Notes under the pieces: generated by a model
What the model was told of the DNA's origin: nothing
Databases searched by the model: none
The model's input: the letters and a program-made list of their open reading frames with translations, nothing else
Shown here: positions 17,502 through 26,549 of the stretch, piece after piece
Position numbering within the stretch: position 1 is the first letter of the stretch
How the letters are laid out: every line of letters starts with the position of its first letter
Program-made: the position numbers and the translations under genes
Source of the DNA: Amycolatopsis vastitatis
GTDB lineage: Bacteria; Actinomycetota; Actinomycetes; Mycobacteriales; Pseudonocardiaceae
DNA length: 64,000 nucleotides
Assembly (NCBI RefSeq): GCF_002234595.1
Contig: NZ_NMUL01000002.1
Span: 176,585 to 240,584, forward strand
Direction of reading: 5' to 3'

Positions 17502-18248
17502 ATGCGGTTCGAACCGGTGGCTCCGGTCCGCGCGTACGAGCGGGTCGTCGAGCAGATCGAGCAGGCCGTGATCAGCGGCGAGCTCAAGCCGGGCGAACGC
17601 CTGCCCAGCGAGCGTGAGCTGATGACGCAGTTCGGCGTCGGCCGCTCGACCATCCGGGAAGCCCTGCGGGTGCTGCAGGCGGCCGAGATGATCCGTTCGC
17701 GGCCCGGCGACCCGCGTGGGCCCGAGGTGCTGGCCGCGTCGTCCGCCGCGCTGCACCGCTCGATGCACCGGCTCGCCCGCGCCGAGCACGTCGGGCTCGC
17801 CGAGCTGCTGCAGTTCCGGATGATCCTCGACGGCTCGGCCCACCTGCTCGCCGCGGAGCTGCGCACCGACGACGACCTGACCAGCCTCGACGCGGCGCTG
17901 GATGCGATGCGCGAAGGCGTCTCCCGCGGTTACGCCGAATTCAGCCGCGCCGACGTCGCGTTCCACGAGGTGATCGCGCGGATCTCACGCAATCCCCTGC
18001 TGGTGGTCAGCGAGGAAGTCGTGCGCGGGGTCGTGCTCGAACTGATCGAGGACAAGCTAGAACACTCCAGCAACCGGACGTCGCTGATGCACGCGTGGCT
18101 CGCGCACCACGCCGAGGTGCTCGACGCGATCCGCTCGGCCGACGGCGCCGGCGCGGCCCACCTGGCCAAACAGGCCCTTTACGACAACTACGCCGAGTAC
18201 GTCCCGGCCGGGCAACGTCCTCTCCTCGCACCGCTGCTGCGGCCTTAG
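17502..18248 (+). CDS. GntR-family regulator, FadR/FCD subfamily
   Basis: 248 residues. The N-terminal winged helix (AVISGELKPGERLPSERELM, FGVGRSTIREALRVLQAAEMI) is followed by an all-helical FCD ligand domain with the metal/ligand pattern around RMILDG, FHEVIAR and HAEVLDAI. It probably represses the divergent eight-gene operon and itself until the imported compound or a breakdown product binds. The palindrome between the two genes supports this. Confidence 0.92.
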   Translation: MRFEPVAPVRAYERVVEQIEQAVISGELKPGERLPSERELMTQFGVGRSTIREALRVLQAAEMIRSRPGDPRGPEVLAASSAALHRSMHRLARAEHVGLAELLQFRMILDGSAHLLAAELRTDDDLTSLDAALDAMREGVSRGYAEFSRADVAFHEVIARISRNPLLVVSEEVVRGVVLELIEDKLEHSSNRTSLMHAWLAHHAEVLDAIRSADGAGAAHLAKQALYDNYAEYVPAGQRPLLAPLLRP

Positions 18249-18258
18249 ACTCCTCCGC

Positions 18259-19299
18259 GTGGATTCGGCGAAACGGGACGGCGTCGGCCTCGCGCTCTCG
18301 GGCGGCGGCTACCGCGCAATGCTCTTCCACGCCGGCGCGCTCTGGCGGCTCAACGAACTCGGCTGGCTGCCGAAGCTGACCACCGTCTCCAGCGTCTCCG
18401 GCGGTTCGATCGCGGCGGGTGTGCTGGCGCACGCGTGGAACAAGCTGTACTTCGGTGAAGACGGCGTCGCGGAGAACTTCGGCAAGGAAGTCGTGCAGCC
18501 GCTGCGGAAACTCGCCCGCACCAACCTCGACATCCCGGTCACGCTCAAGGCGATGTTCATCCCGTGGCGCAGCGCCGGCGAGGAACTCGCGCGCCGCTAC
18601 GCGAAGCACCTCTTCGGCGACTGCTGCCTCGCGGACCTCGATCCGGCCGGGCCGAACTTCGTGTTCACCGCGACCAACCTGCAGGACGGCTCGCTGTGGT
18701 GGTTCTTCCGGCAGCCGGGCCCGCACGGGCAGATCCCCCTGGCCACCGCGGTCGCCGCGTCGTCGGCCTTCCCGCCGATGCTCTCGCCGGTCGTCATCGA
18801 CGACCCGCACCAGGCCGGCCACAAGATCGTGCTCAGCGACGCGGGCGTGTACGACAACCTCGGCCTCGACCCGATCGAGAACCAGCGGGCGACCGTCCTG
18901 GTCAGCGACGCCGGCAAGAAGATGAAGCACGAGGACAGGCCGCAGCGGAACTGGCCGATGCAGCTGCTGCGCGTGCTGACCGTGATGGACAACCAGGTCC
19001 GCGAGCTGCGCACCGGCTCGCTGCTGAAGGCTTATGAGGACAAGCAGTTCGCCGGCACGTACTGGGCGACCTACAGCGACATCGCGAACTTCGAACTGCC
19101 GGACGCCCTGCCCGCGCCGGTCGAGCACACCAGGAAACTCGCCGAGACGAAGACCCGGCTGACCAGGATGTCCGAGGCCACGCAGGACCAGCTGATCAAC
19201 TGGGGTTACGCGGTCTGCGACGCGGGCATGCGGCGCTGGGTGTGCCCCGGCACCGCGTTGCGGCCGCGGTTCCCGTATCCGGGCTCAGGCGTCGGCTAG
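18259..19299 (+). CDS. Patatin-like phospholipase
   Basis: 346 residues, GTG start, 10 bp after the GntR stop. GLALSGGGYRAMLFHAGAL holds the oxyanion glycine loop, SSVSGGSIAAG the nucleophile elbow, and LSDAGVYDNLG the catalytic Asp of the Ser-Asp dyad (DAG in place of DGG). The elbow departs from the usual GxSxG by a Ser at the first position. It is likely a cytoplasmic or membrane-peripheral lipid acyl hydrolase. The last 15 bp overlap the convergent sortase gene. Confidence 0.85.
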   Translation: MDSAKRDGVGLALSGGGYRAMLFHAGALWRLNELGWLPKLTTVSSVSGGSIAAGVLAHAWNKLYFGEDGVAENFGKEVVQPLRKLARTNLDIPVTLKAMFIPWRSAGEELARRYAKHLFGDCCLADLDPAGPNFVFTATNLQDGSLWWFFRQPGPHGQIPLATAVAASSAFPPMLSPVVIDDPHQAGHKIVLSDAGVYDNLGLDPIENQRATVLVSDAGKKMKHEDRPQRNWPMQLLRVLTVMDNQVRELRTGSLLKAYEDKQFAGTYWATYSDIANFELPDALPAPVEHTRKLAETKTRLTRMSEATQDQLINWGYAVCDAGMRRWVCPGTALRPRFPYPGSGVG

Positions 19300-19863
19300 G
19301 TTCGCGTAGACGACGATGTTGTCCTTGTAGCTGTGCTCGGCGTGGTCGAACGCGCCGCCGCACGTGATCAGCCGCAGCTCCGGCTTGTCGCTGTTGCCGT
19401 AGACGGCGTCACGCGGGAAGTCGTCCTTCGGGACCTGGGTGACGCGGGCAACGACGAACTTCAGCTTCCGCCCGTCGCTGCGGTCGATGTCCACCTCGTC
19501 GCCGGGCACGAGGTCCTTGAGCTTGAAGAAGATGCCCGGCTTCTTGTCGCCGTCGACGTGCCCGAGCACGATCGCCGGGCCGACGTCGCCGGGCACCGGC
19601 GACAGCTTGTACCAGGCCGCCTGCATCGGCGTGTGCACCGACGGGACGGAGATCGAGCCGTCGGTCTTGACGGCCACCGCGAGCAGGCTGGACTCCGCGC
19701 CGATCTTGGGGATCTTCACCGACGTCGGCCGGAGACCCTTGAACGGCGCGGTCACCGGCACCGACGAAGGCACGGGCGCGGCGGCCTTCGACGGCTCTCC
19801 ACCGCACCCGGCCAGCGCGAAGACGAGCGCGGCGGCGACCGCGCCCACCCGCAGGACGGTCAT
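19285..19863 (-). CDS. Class F sortase (lipoprotein-type)
   Basis: 192 residues from ATG 19863. The N-terminal signal ends in a lipobox (ALAGC), then a Pro/Ala linker and a sortase barrel. Catalytic His is in IVLGHVDG, Cys in LRLITCGGAFD, and the Arg region is absent or shifted, as in class F members. It likely attaches an exported protein to the wall or transfers it. ATGA overlaps the Thr-rich secreted protein gene, its probable partner. Confidence 0.87.
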   Translation of the reverse strand: MTVLRVGAVAAALVFALAGCGGEPSKAAAPVPSSVPVTAPFKGLRPTSVKIPKIGAESSLLAVAVKTDGSISVPSVHTPMQAAWYKLSPVPGDVGPAIVLGHVDGDKKPGIFFKLKDLVPGDEVDIDRSDGRKLKFVVARVTQVPKDDFPRDAVYGNSDKPELRLITCGGAFDHAEHSYKDNIVVYANLADA

Positions 19864-20624
19864 CCGGCCATGCCGCCGAAGCCCGTCTCGACCCCGCCCT
19901 TGGGCGCGACCTTGACCTGGGCCTTCGGGGCGCTGTTCCCGGCCGCCGCCGCGGCCGACGACGACGTCGCCGTGGTGATCGGCGCGGTGCTCGAGGACTC
20001 GGTGCTGGTGGTCGTGCTCGCGCTGGTGCTCGTCGAGGGCGAAGTCGAGGTCGCCGGCGGCTGCTCCTGCTGGAACTCGACGATGCCGTTGCCCTCGACG
20101 CCGTCGCAGGTCCAGCTGAACTTCGCGGTCGTGGTGCCGGCCGGGGCGTCGACGACGCGGACCGTGTAGTTCCAGTAGCGGCCGTCGGACTCGTCCTGGT
20201 CCGGACCGCCGGTGACGCTCAAGTACTGCGTCGAGACCGGGCCGATCTTGCCGGAGGCGCAAGCGATGACCAGAACACCCTCGCCGCCGGGGCCGACGAA
20301 GCCATGGCCGGTGTTGTCCTGGTAGTCGTCCTTCGGCGGTTCGCTGTCCGCGGAGGTCGAGGTCGGCGCCGACGCCGTGGTGGTGGTCGTGGTGACCACG
20401 CTCGTCGGGTCGGCCGAGGTGGTCCCGGTCGTCGTGACGGGGGTGGTCGGAGTCTCCGAAGCCGTCGGAGCCGTCGTCGTCGCCTCGGACGACGTGGTCT
20501 CCGACGTCGGCGGCACCGTGGTCGTCTCGGTCTCCGTCTGGGCCAGAGCGGCCGGAGCGGCGGCGAAGGTGATCAGCGCACCCGCGGACACGATGCCCGC
20601 GAACCGGCTCAGCGTTCTACCCAC
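19860..20624 (-). CDS. Secreted Thr/Ser-rich protein, probable sortase partner
   Basis: 254 residues: Sec signal peptide with cleavage after AAPAALA (about residue 28), a Thr/Ser/Pro-rich stalk (about 30-95), a compact core with two Cys (about 100-185: VLVIACASGK and FSWTCDG), a second Ser/Thr stalk, and the tail VAPKGGVETGFGGMAG. There is no LPXTG motif and no C-terminal membrane helix. The GGVxTG tail next to a class F sortase is suggestive. No known domain was recognised in the core. Confidence 0.75.
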   Translation of the reverse strand: MGRTLSRFAGIVSAGALITFAAAPAALAQTETETTTVPPTSETTSSEATTTAPTASETPTTPVTTTGTTSADPTSVVTTTTTTASAPTSTSADSEPPKDDYQDNTGHGFVGPGGEGVLVIACASGKIGPVSTQYLSVTGGPDQDESDGRYWNYTVRVVDAPAGTTTAKFSWTCDGVEGNGIVEFQQEQPPATSTSPSTSTSASTTTSTESSSTAPITTATSSSAAAAAGNSAPKAQVKVAPKGGVETGFGGMAG

Positions 20625-20685
20625 AAGTGACTCCCAACGGCGTTGACCTGCGCTGCCGCGACTATCGACGATTCACCCGTCCGCG

Positions 20686-21726
20686 TTACTCCGGGAGGGC
20701 GAACGCCAGGTCGCGCCAGAGGTCCTCCGGGTCTTCGAGGCCCACGCTGAACCGGATCAGGCCGGGCGGGACGCGCTCCTCGCCCGCCAGCCACGCCCGC
20801 CGTTCGACCAGGCTTTCGACGCCGCCGAGGCTCGTCGCCGCCCGGATCAGCCGGACCGACGCGCAGAACCGGTCGGCCGTCTCGGCGTCAGCCAGGTCGA
20901 ACGCGACCATCATGCCGAAGCCCGGGTAGCGCACCTGCCGCACGGCGGGGTGCCCGGCCAGCCGTCCGGCCAGCAGCGCGGCGGTGCGGGACTGCTCCGC
21001 CAGCCGCACCGGCATGGTCCGCAGCCCCCTGAGGGCGAGCCAGGCTTCGAGGGCGCCCGGCGTCGACCCCACCCGCGTCCGCGCGCCCCGCAGCTCGGCC
21101 GCGACGGCCGGGTCCTTGGCCACCGTGATCCCCAGCAGCAGGTCGCTGTGCCCGCCGATCAGCTTGGTCGCGCTGTGCACGACGACGTCCGCGCCCAGTT
21201 CGAGCGGCCGCTGCTGCAACGGCGTCGCGAAGGTGTTGTCGACGACGACCCGGCCCCGCGCGGCGGCGGCGATGGTCTCGATGTCCATCACGTCGAGGGT
21301 CGGGTTGGTCGGCGACTCCAGCCAGACCAGGTCGGACGTCGCGGCCTCGGCGACCCAGGCCTCGGTGTCGGCCGGCGCCAGCTCGGTGACGGCGAGCTTG
21401 CCGAGCTTCTGCGCGTGGGCCAGCACCCCGCGCGTCACCGCGTAGCTGAACGTCGGCACGGCGACCCGCGAACCGACCGGCAGCAGGTCCAGGACCGCGG
21501 ACAGCGTGGCGACCCCGGACGCGAACGCCGTCGCCTCGCCGCCCTCCAGCGCCCCGACGGCCTCTTCGAGCGCCAGCCACGTCGGCGTCCCGTCGCTGCG
21601 CGCGTACGCGAAATCGCCACCGGCCTGGTACGTGCTGGTGGCGACGAGCGGGGTGTTCAGCGGCTCGCCGGGGCCGTGCGGGCGGCCGGCGGCGACGGCC
21701 TTGGTGCGGGGCGTCCAGTCGTCCAT
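20686..21726 (-). CDS. Cys/Met-metabolism PLP enzyme (cystathionine gamma-lyase/synthase-like)
   Basis: 346 residues from ATG 21726; the earlier start at 21759 has no better ribosome site. TSTYQAGGDFAYARSDGTPT, SGVATLSAVLDLL, WLESPTNPTLDV, VVDNTFATPL and the PLP lysine in VVHSATKLIGGHSDLLLG are family signatures. RFSVGLEDPEDLWRDL ends the protein. It acts in transsulfuration; gamma-lyase, gamma-synthase and methionine gamma-lyase cannot be told apart here. The chain is about 30 residues shorter than typical. Confidence 0.88.
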   Translation of the reverse strand: MDDWTPRTKAVAAGRPHGPGEPLNTPLVATSTYQAGGDFAYARSDGTPTWLALEEAVGALEGGEATAFASGVATLSAVLDLLPVGSRVAVPTFSYAVTRGVLAHAQKLGKLAVTELAPADTEAWVAEAATSDLVWLESPTNPTLDVMDIETIAAAARGRVVVDNTFATPLQQRPLELGADVVVHSATKLIGGHSDLLLGITVAKDPAVAAELRGARTRVGSTPGALEAWLALRGLRTMPVRLAEQSRTAALLAGRLAGHPAVRQVRYPGFGMMVAFDLADAETADRFCASVRLIRAATSLGGVESLVERRAWLAGEERVPPGLIRFSVGLEDPEDLWRDLAFALPE

Positions 21727-21744
21727 CCGCCCACGATAAGGGGA

Positions 21745-21780
21745 GGCAGGGGCACTCACGCGTCCGCGAGTGCCCCTGCC
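21745..21780 (-). terminator. Terminator hairpin after the acylase gene
   Basis: A perfect 13-bp stem (21745-21757 with 21768-21780) begins 5 bases after the stop of the gene at 21785. The loop is 10 bases. It should end the acylase transcript. Confidence 0.7.
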
Positions 21781-21784
21781 GGGC

Positions 21785-24700
21785 TCAATGCGCGTACACC
21801 TCGAACTCGTAGAGCGAATAGCCGTACTTCGTGCCGCGCTGGACGCCCTGCATCTTGACGAACCGGGCCGGGGTCGCGGCGAAAGAGACGTTGTCCTGCC
21901 CGCCGTCGCCGTCGGTCACCACGGCCGCGTCCGTCCAGTTCACCGCGTCCGGCGAGAGCTGGATCTTGTAGCCCCTGCCGTACGCGGACTCCCAGTTGAG
22001 CATCACCCGTGAAACCTGCTGGACCGAACCGAGGTCGACGGTGATCGCCTGGTCGTCGCTCCAGTCGCTGGCCCAGCGGGTCGAGGCGTTCCCGTCGATC
22101 GCGTTCGACGCCGGCGAGTTGTAGAAGCCGGTCTCGGCGCTGGTGGCGCTGACCGTCTTCGTCGCCGCCAGGTTCGCGACGTTGTCCCCGCGGTGCGCGG
22201 CGTACTCGACGACCTGCTGGAACGTCGGGCGGTTCTGCCAGCTGATCTTGTCCTGCGTGATGCCGCCGAGCGGGTTCTGCACGATCGAGTCGGCGCACCA
22301 CTGGTCACCGGCCGAGCAGTTCGCGTCACCGGGGTAGACGGTGTTCGCGGCCTGGCCGGCGGCCGTGGTCAGCGAGTCGACGAGCGCCTGGCGGCACGCG
22401 GTGACGTCGCCGCCGCCGCAGAACGTCTGCGCGAGCGGGCCCGCCACCGGCTGGCCGAGCACCTGCCGGATGTCCTTGCTGACGTAACCCCACCAGCCGT
22501 ACTGGAACGACGAACCCTTGTGGGGCTGGCCGGTGTGCTGGCCGTTGCCGTTCTGCCAGCCGGACGGGCTTTCGTTGATGCCGAGCACGCCGGTCATGGC
22601 GTTGTAGGCGTCGTCACCCATGCCCGGCTTGAACTCGGCCTGGACCAGCAGCGGCCACCAGGCGTCGAAGATGCGGATCGCGTCGGCGTCCGCGTACGCC
22701 TTGCTGCCGGGCGAGGTCTCCGTGCGCAGCTGGCCGTGGGAGAGCCACGTCTTGAGCTTCGCCTCGGCGTCCGCCGCCGCACCGGTGGCCGGCGTCTTGT
22801 CGAGCACCTGCAGCAGCAGCGGCAGCACGCGCTCGGCGCGCAGGTCGGCCAGTGCCGCTTCCGCCATCGCCTGGGTCAGGTTGACCCGGGTGACCTTGGT
22901 GCCGCTGGTGATGAGCTTCTTCACCCGCGAGTCGAGCAGGTCGACGCGGTGCACGGCGGACTTGTCCGATCCGGCGGCCGCGTAGCCGTTGGCCTGCGCG
23001 TTGTTCCAGCTGACGTAGTAGTCCTGGTTGATCGACTGCGGGTGCTGCGACGCCGGCGTGTAGGTCGCGAGGTTGCCCGCCGGGTTCCAGCCCACCCAGT
23101 CGTGGCCCTGGTCGCCCCAGACCGGCATGTTCGGGTCCACATTGGACTGCCGGGCCGGGTTGGCACCGGAGTTGAAGTAGGCGATGTCCTTGGAGTCGGC
23201 GTAGAACCAGTTGAACGTGAAATTGATGTCCTGCGCGGCCCGCTGGAAGTCCGCCGCCGACTTGACGAAGGTCGGGTCGTTCAGCTCCTGGAAGCCGATC
23301 AGCGAGTCGACCTCGTGGAAGTACGACGACCGCAGCGCCGCGTACGCCACCGGCTTGCCGCCGACGGTCGCCCGGCTCTGCACCGGCCCGTACTTGGTCC
23401 GGTAGCTGCGCAGGGTGTACGAGCCCGCCGCCGTGCCGTCGGCCACAGTCGGCTTCCAGGCGTTCTTGACCTCGACGGTCTCCATCGGGACGCACTTGCC
23501 CTGGTAGGTGTAGTAGTTCGAGTCCTTCGTCGGCGCGGCTCCGCTCGGGTCGCACAGCTGCAGCGCGTAGGTGTCGATGATGTCCTGCGCCGACGTCGTC
23601 GCGCTCCACGAGTAGTCCTGGCCGCGGCCGAGGAGCGTGTACATGCTCAGCCCGGCGAAGGCCGCGCCGCGCGAGCTGATGCCCGGGCCCTGCAGCTCCT
23701 GCAACAGCAGCAGCTGCGGCGCGAAGTAGCCGGTCTGCGGACCGAACACCGCGACCGGGTGGCCGCTGGCGGTCTTCGCGCCGGAGACGAGCAGCGCGTT
23801 GGACATGCCGTGCTTCTCGCTCAGCATGTTCGCCGGAAGCACGCCGTTTTCGAACATCCCGCGGGCGGGCTCCTGCTCGGCGGGCGCGGCGACGTCCACA
23901 GTGGACGGCGTCGCGGTCGAGGCCGAGCCGGTCCTGTCGAACACCAGCGGCTGCGGGGTCACCGAACCCTTGTCCGGCATGGCCCGCCCGGCCGCGTTGG
24001 CCGGCGTCTTGCCGTACGGGAAGGTCTGGCCGTCGTGCAGCGTCTTGACCGCCTCGGGGTCGTCTTCCGCGCGCAGGCTCTGCCACACCTTCTCGCCCTG
24101 CGCGACGCCGTACTTCTCCTGCAGCGCGAGCTTCGCGATGGCGTTCTGGACCTCGCCGCCGCCGCCCGCGCCGAACTCGGCGCCGATCAGCGAGGCGAGC
24201 GCGACCAGGTCGGTCAGCTTGAACGGGTCGATCGACCCGGCGTTGGTGATCGAGTCGACGTGCCCGGTCAGCACGTACTCGCCGGGGAAGTAGCGGCCGT
24301 TGTAGGAGTCGCTGATGTACTTGTTGATGCCGTCGACGTAGGCCTGCGCGTCGGCGAGGCCCTGCGCGCCGCGGGGACCGCTCGCGGCGGCGTGGTCGAT
24401 CTGCTGTTGCAGCTCGGATTCGGTGTACGGCGCGTTCGCGAAGAACTGCTGTTCGAGCTCGCGGTTGGCTTCCGCGCCACCGGCGAACGAGGTGACCTGC
24501 CCGCGGGCGGCGTGGCGCAGCACGTCCATCAGCCACAGCCGGTCCTGCGCGGCGGCGTACCCGGCGCCGAACTCGGTGCCGGCGCGGGTGGTGCCGGTGA
24601 TGTGCGGGACGCCGAGGGCCTTGTCCCGCACGATCGTGACGTCCGCACGCGGCTGCGTCGTGCTCGCCACCTGGTCGGCCGGGACGCCGAACGAGGAGTC

Positions 24701-25003
24701 GTTGAAGTACTGGTTGATCGCGCTGGTGGTCAGCGTCTTGTAGCCGCCCGCCAGCGAGGCGTACTTCCCGAGCTGGTCGGCCGAGTGCGCCGGGCGGGTG
24801 CCGAGCAGCTTGTGCGCCAGGATCTCCGCGAGGGTGGCGCTGCCCTGTTCGCCGGGGGGCAGGATGTCGCTGCACTGCCCGCCGCAGTAGTCGTCGGGCG
24901 ACAGAGCCGCGTGCGCGGCCGGCGCGGTGAGGACGACCTGGGTGAGCCCGGCCACGAGGGCCCCCAGTGCCGTAACGGTCAGGGCGCGGATGCGACGTCG
25001 CAT
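21785..25003 (-). CDS. Secreted penicillin-acylase-family hydrolase with C-terminal discoidin domain
   Basis: 1072 residues. A Sec signal ends around AAHAALS (33). A Ntn-hydrolase precursor follows: the alpha part includes TGTTRAGTEFGAGYAAAQDRLWLMDVLRHAARGQ-type motifs near 137-170; the beta chain likely begins at nucleophile Ser401 in HGMSNALLVSG after autocleavage. The last 140 residues form an F5/8-type (discoidin) sugar-binding module (NAIDGNASTRWASDW, ITVDLGSVQQVSRVMLNWE). Members hydrolyse acyl amides, including acyl-homoserine lactones and lipopeptides. The discoidin tail is likely for cell-surface or polymer attachment. Confidence 0.88.
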   Translation of the reverse strand: MRRRIRALTVTALGALVAGLTQVVLTAPAAHAALSPDDYCGGQCSDILPPGEQGSATLAEILAHKLLGTRPAHSADQLGKYASLAGGYKTLTTSAINQYFNDSSFGVPADQVASTTQPRADVTIVRDKALGVPHITGTTRAGTEFGAGYAAAQDRLWLMDVLRHAARGQVTSFAGGAEANRELEQQFFANAPYTESELQQQIDHAAASGPRGAQGLADAQAYVDGINKYISDSYNGRYFPGEYVLTGHVDSITNAGSIDPFKLTDLVALASLIGAEFGAGGGGEVQNAIAKLALQEKYGVAQGEKVWQSLRAEDDPEAVKTLHDGQTFPYGKTPANAAGRAMPDKGSVTPQPLVFDRTGSASTATPSTVDVAAPAEQEPARGMFENGVLPANMLSEKHGMSNALLVSGAKTASGHPVAVFGPQTGYFAPQLLLLQELQGPGISSRGAAFAGLSMYTLLGRGQDYSWSATTSAQDIIDTYALQLCDPSGAAPTKDSNYYTYQGKCVPMETVEVKNAWKPTVADGTAAGSYTLRSYRTKYGPVQSRATVGGKPVAYAALRSSYFHEVDSLIGFQELNDPTFVKSAADFQRAAQDINFTFNWFYADSKDIAYFNSGANPARQSNVDPNMPVWGDQGHDWVGWNPAGNLATYTPASQHPQSINQDYYVSWNNAQANGYAAAGSDKSAVHRVDLLDSRVKKLITSGTKVTRVNLTQAMAEAALADLRAERVLPLLLQVLDKTPATGAAADAEAKLKTWLSHGQLRTETSPGSKAYADADAIRIFDAWWPLLVQAEFKPGMGDDAYNAMTGVLGINESPSGWQNGNGQHTGQPHKGSSFQYGWWGYVSKDIRQVLGQPVAGPLAQTFCGGGDVTACRQALVDSLTTAAGQAANTVYPGDANCSAGDQWCADSIVQNPLGGITQDKISWQNRPTFQQVVEYAAHRGDNVANLAATKTVSATSAETGFYNSPASNAIDGNASTRWASDWSDDQAITVDLGSVQQVSRVMLNWESAYGRGYKIQLSPDAVNWTDAAVVTDGDGGQDNVSFAATPARFVKMQGVQRGTKYGYSLYEFEVYAH

Positions 25004-25144
25004 GCCGGGCTCCCCTCAGTTCAGAAGAGTGACGAAGCGCACGTTACCCAGCAGTAGGTCAAGTGTGAAGACTTTTCGCGTTTTTCCCCTCCTTGGGCGT
25101 AGTCCGTTCGGCGCAGCGCTGCGGGCGTCGGTACGGTGAGGCCC

Positions 25145-25519
25145 ATGACCTTGGAAAAGCCCCTCATCGACCGCCCGGACGGCGAGCCCCCGGCCGACCT
25201 CGAGATCACCGACATCACGGTCGGCGACGGCGCGGAGGCCACACCCGGCAAGGCCGTCACCGTGCACTACGTCGGCGTCGCGCACTCGACCGGCGAAGAG
25301 TTCGACGCGTCCTGGAACCGCGGCGAGCCCCTGCGCTTCGGCCTCGGCGCCGGCCAGGTCATCTCCGGCTGGGACCAGGGCGTCGCGGGGATGAAGATCG
25401 GCGGGCGCCGCAAGCTCGTCATCCCGCCGCACCTCGCCTACGGCGACCGCGGCGCGGGCGGCGTCATCAAGCCCGGCGAGACCCTCATCTTCGTCGTCGA
25501 CCTGGTCGGCGTGAACTGA
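25145..25519 (+). CDS. FKBP-type peptidyl-prolyl isomerase
   Basis: 124 residues from ATG 25145, chosen over GTG 25136 because GGTGAGG lies just upstream. It is a single FKBP domain: VTVHYVGVAHSTGEEFDASW, GQVISGWDQGVAGMKIGGRRKLVIPPHLAYGDRG and ETLIFVVDLVGV. No signal peptide is seen, so it acts in the cytoplasm in protein folding. A strong terminator follows. Confidence 0.93.
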   Translation: MTLEKPLIDRPDGEPPADLEITDITVGDGAEATPGKAVTVHYVGVAHSTGEEFDASWNRGEPLRFGLGAGQVISGWDQGVAGMKIGGRRKLVIPPHLAYGDRGAGGVIKPGETLIFVVDLVGVN

Positions 25520-25548
25520 TTTCTCCACACCGCGAGACATTTGCGGCA

Positions 25549-25585
25549 AACGGCCCCGGCGAAGCTCCGCCGGGGCCGTTTTCTT
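25549..25585 (+). terminator. Rho-independent terminator of the FKBP gene
   Basis: A 13-bp perfect stem (25549-25561 with 25568-25580), a 6-base loop and a TTTTCTT run. One of the few hairpins in the window with a real T tract. Confidence 0.85.
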
Positions 25586-25681
25586 AGCCCGAGCAGAGCA
25601 TTCCCGCCCCCGCACACCGTCGCTACCCTCGATGGTGATCACCGGCGCGGGTCGCCGGTGCGTGAAAAGGGGGATCCACCG

Positions 25682-26434
25682 ATGCGCGTTCGCGCTGTGC
25701 TTTCCGCTGCCTTCCTGATCTTGACCGCCGGTCTCGCCACCGCGGCACCGGCTTCGGCCGTGGCCAACGGTTCCGACGTCCCGGCGGGCCAGTTCGGGTT
25801 CGCCGCCAAGCTCACCATGACCAACATCCCGAAGCCCGACGGCTCGAAGTACAACAGCGCCTGCTCGGGCTCGCTGATCGCCAAGAAGTGGATCATCACG
25901 GCCGGGCACTGCTTCCACGACGCGAACCGCAACCGCGTCTCCGGTCCGGTGCCGTACCCGACGTCCGTGCTGCTCGGCACGGTCAACCAGAGCACGCCCG
26001 GCGTGACGCGGAACGTCGTCACCGTCTACCAGTCGAGCGTCAACGACATCGCGCTCGCGACCCTCGACGCCGACGTCACGACGATCACGCCGCTCACGGT
26101 CAACCGGGTCACGCCGTCGGTGGGCCAGCTGCTGACCCTCGCCGGCTGGGGCAGCCTCACCTCGGTCAACCCGGCGCCGTCGACGAAGCTGCAGCAGGGC
26201 ACGGTCAAGGTCGGCCAGGTCGCCACCGCGACGCTCGGCGTCCAGGGCGTGGCCCCGACGTCGACGACGAGTGCCTGCGTGTACGACTCGGGCGCGCCGT
26301 ACTTCGTCGCGGGCGGCGCCGGCGGCCAGCTGGTGTCGGTCGAGTCGACCGGCCCGGACTGCCCCCACAACCAGCTCGAGACGACTTCGCGCGTGGACGT
26401 CGTCGCGGACTGGATCGCTTCGCACACCGGCTGA
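25682..26434 (+). CDS. Secreted trypsin-like serine protease
   Basis: 250 residues from ATG 25682, with a purine-rich ribosome site about 10 bases upstream. A Sec signal ends near APASAVANG. The S1 fold is shown by His in IITAGHC, Asp in NDIALATLD and Ser in YDSGAPYF (GDSGGP variant). Mature protein begins near VANGSDVP, like the IVGG-type N-terminus. It has about 60-65% apparent identity to its downstream paralogue but ordinary GC-rich codon use. Confidence 0.9.
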   Translation: MRVRAVLSAAFLILTAGLATAAPASAVANGSDVPAGQFGFAAKLTMTNIPKPDGSKYNSACSGSLIAKKWIITAGHCFHDANRNRVSGPVPYPTSVLLGTVNQSTPGVTRNVVTVYQSSVNDIALATLDADVTTITPLTVNRVTPSVGQLLTLAGWGSLTSVNPAPSTKLQQGTVKVGQVATATLGVQGVAPTSTTSACVYDSGAPYFVAGGAGGQLVSVESTGPDCPHNQLETTSRVDVVADWIASHTG

Positions 26435-26440
26435 CCCCCG

Positions 26441-26481
26441 GGCCGGGCGTCACCCGATGGTCCACCGGGTGACGCCCGGCC
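26441..26481. terminator. Large hairpin between protease genes
   Basis: A perfect 16-bp stem (26441-26456 with 26466-26481) starts 6 bases after the first protease stop. It probably ends that transcript. Confidence 0.7.
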
Positions 26482-26549
26482 AGGGAATTCCCCACCCGCG
26501 GCAGCGCCCCTAACCTCAAACGTCGACCACCACTCGACGAAGGGGAAGA

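Noticed and set aside
22193..25057. 954-codon + strand frame opposite the acylase
   Set aside because: Mirror of the acylase gene at high GC; no motif, the minus-strand protein is complete.
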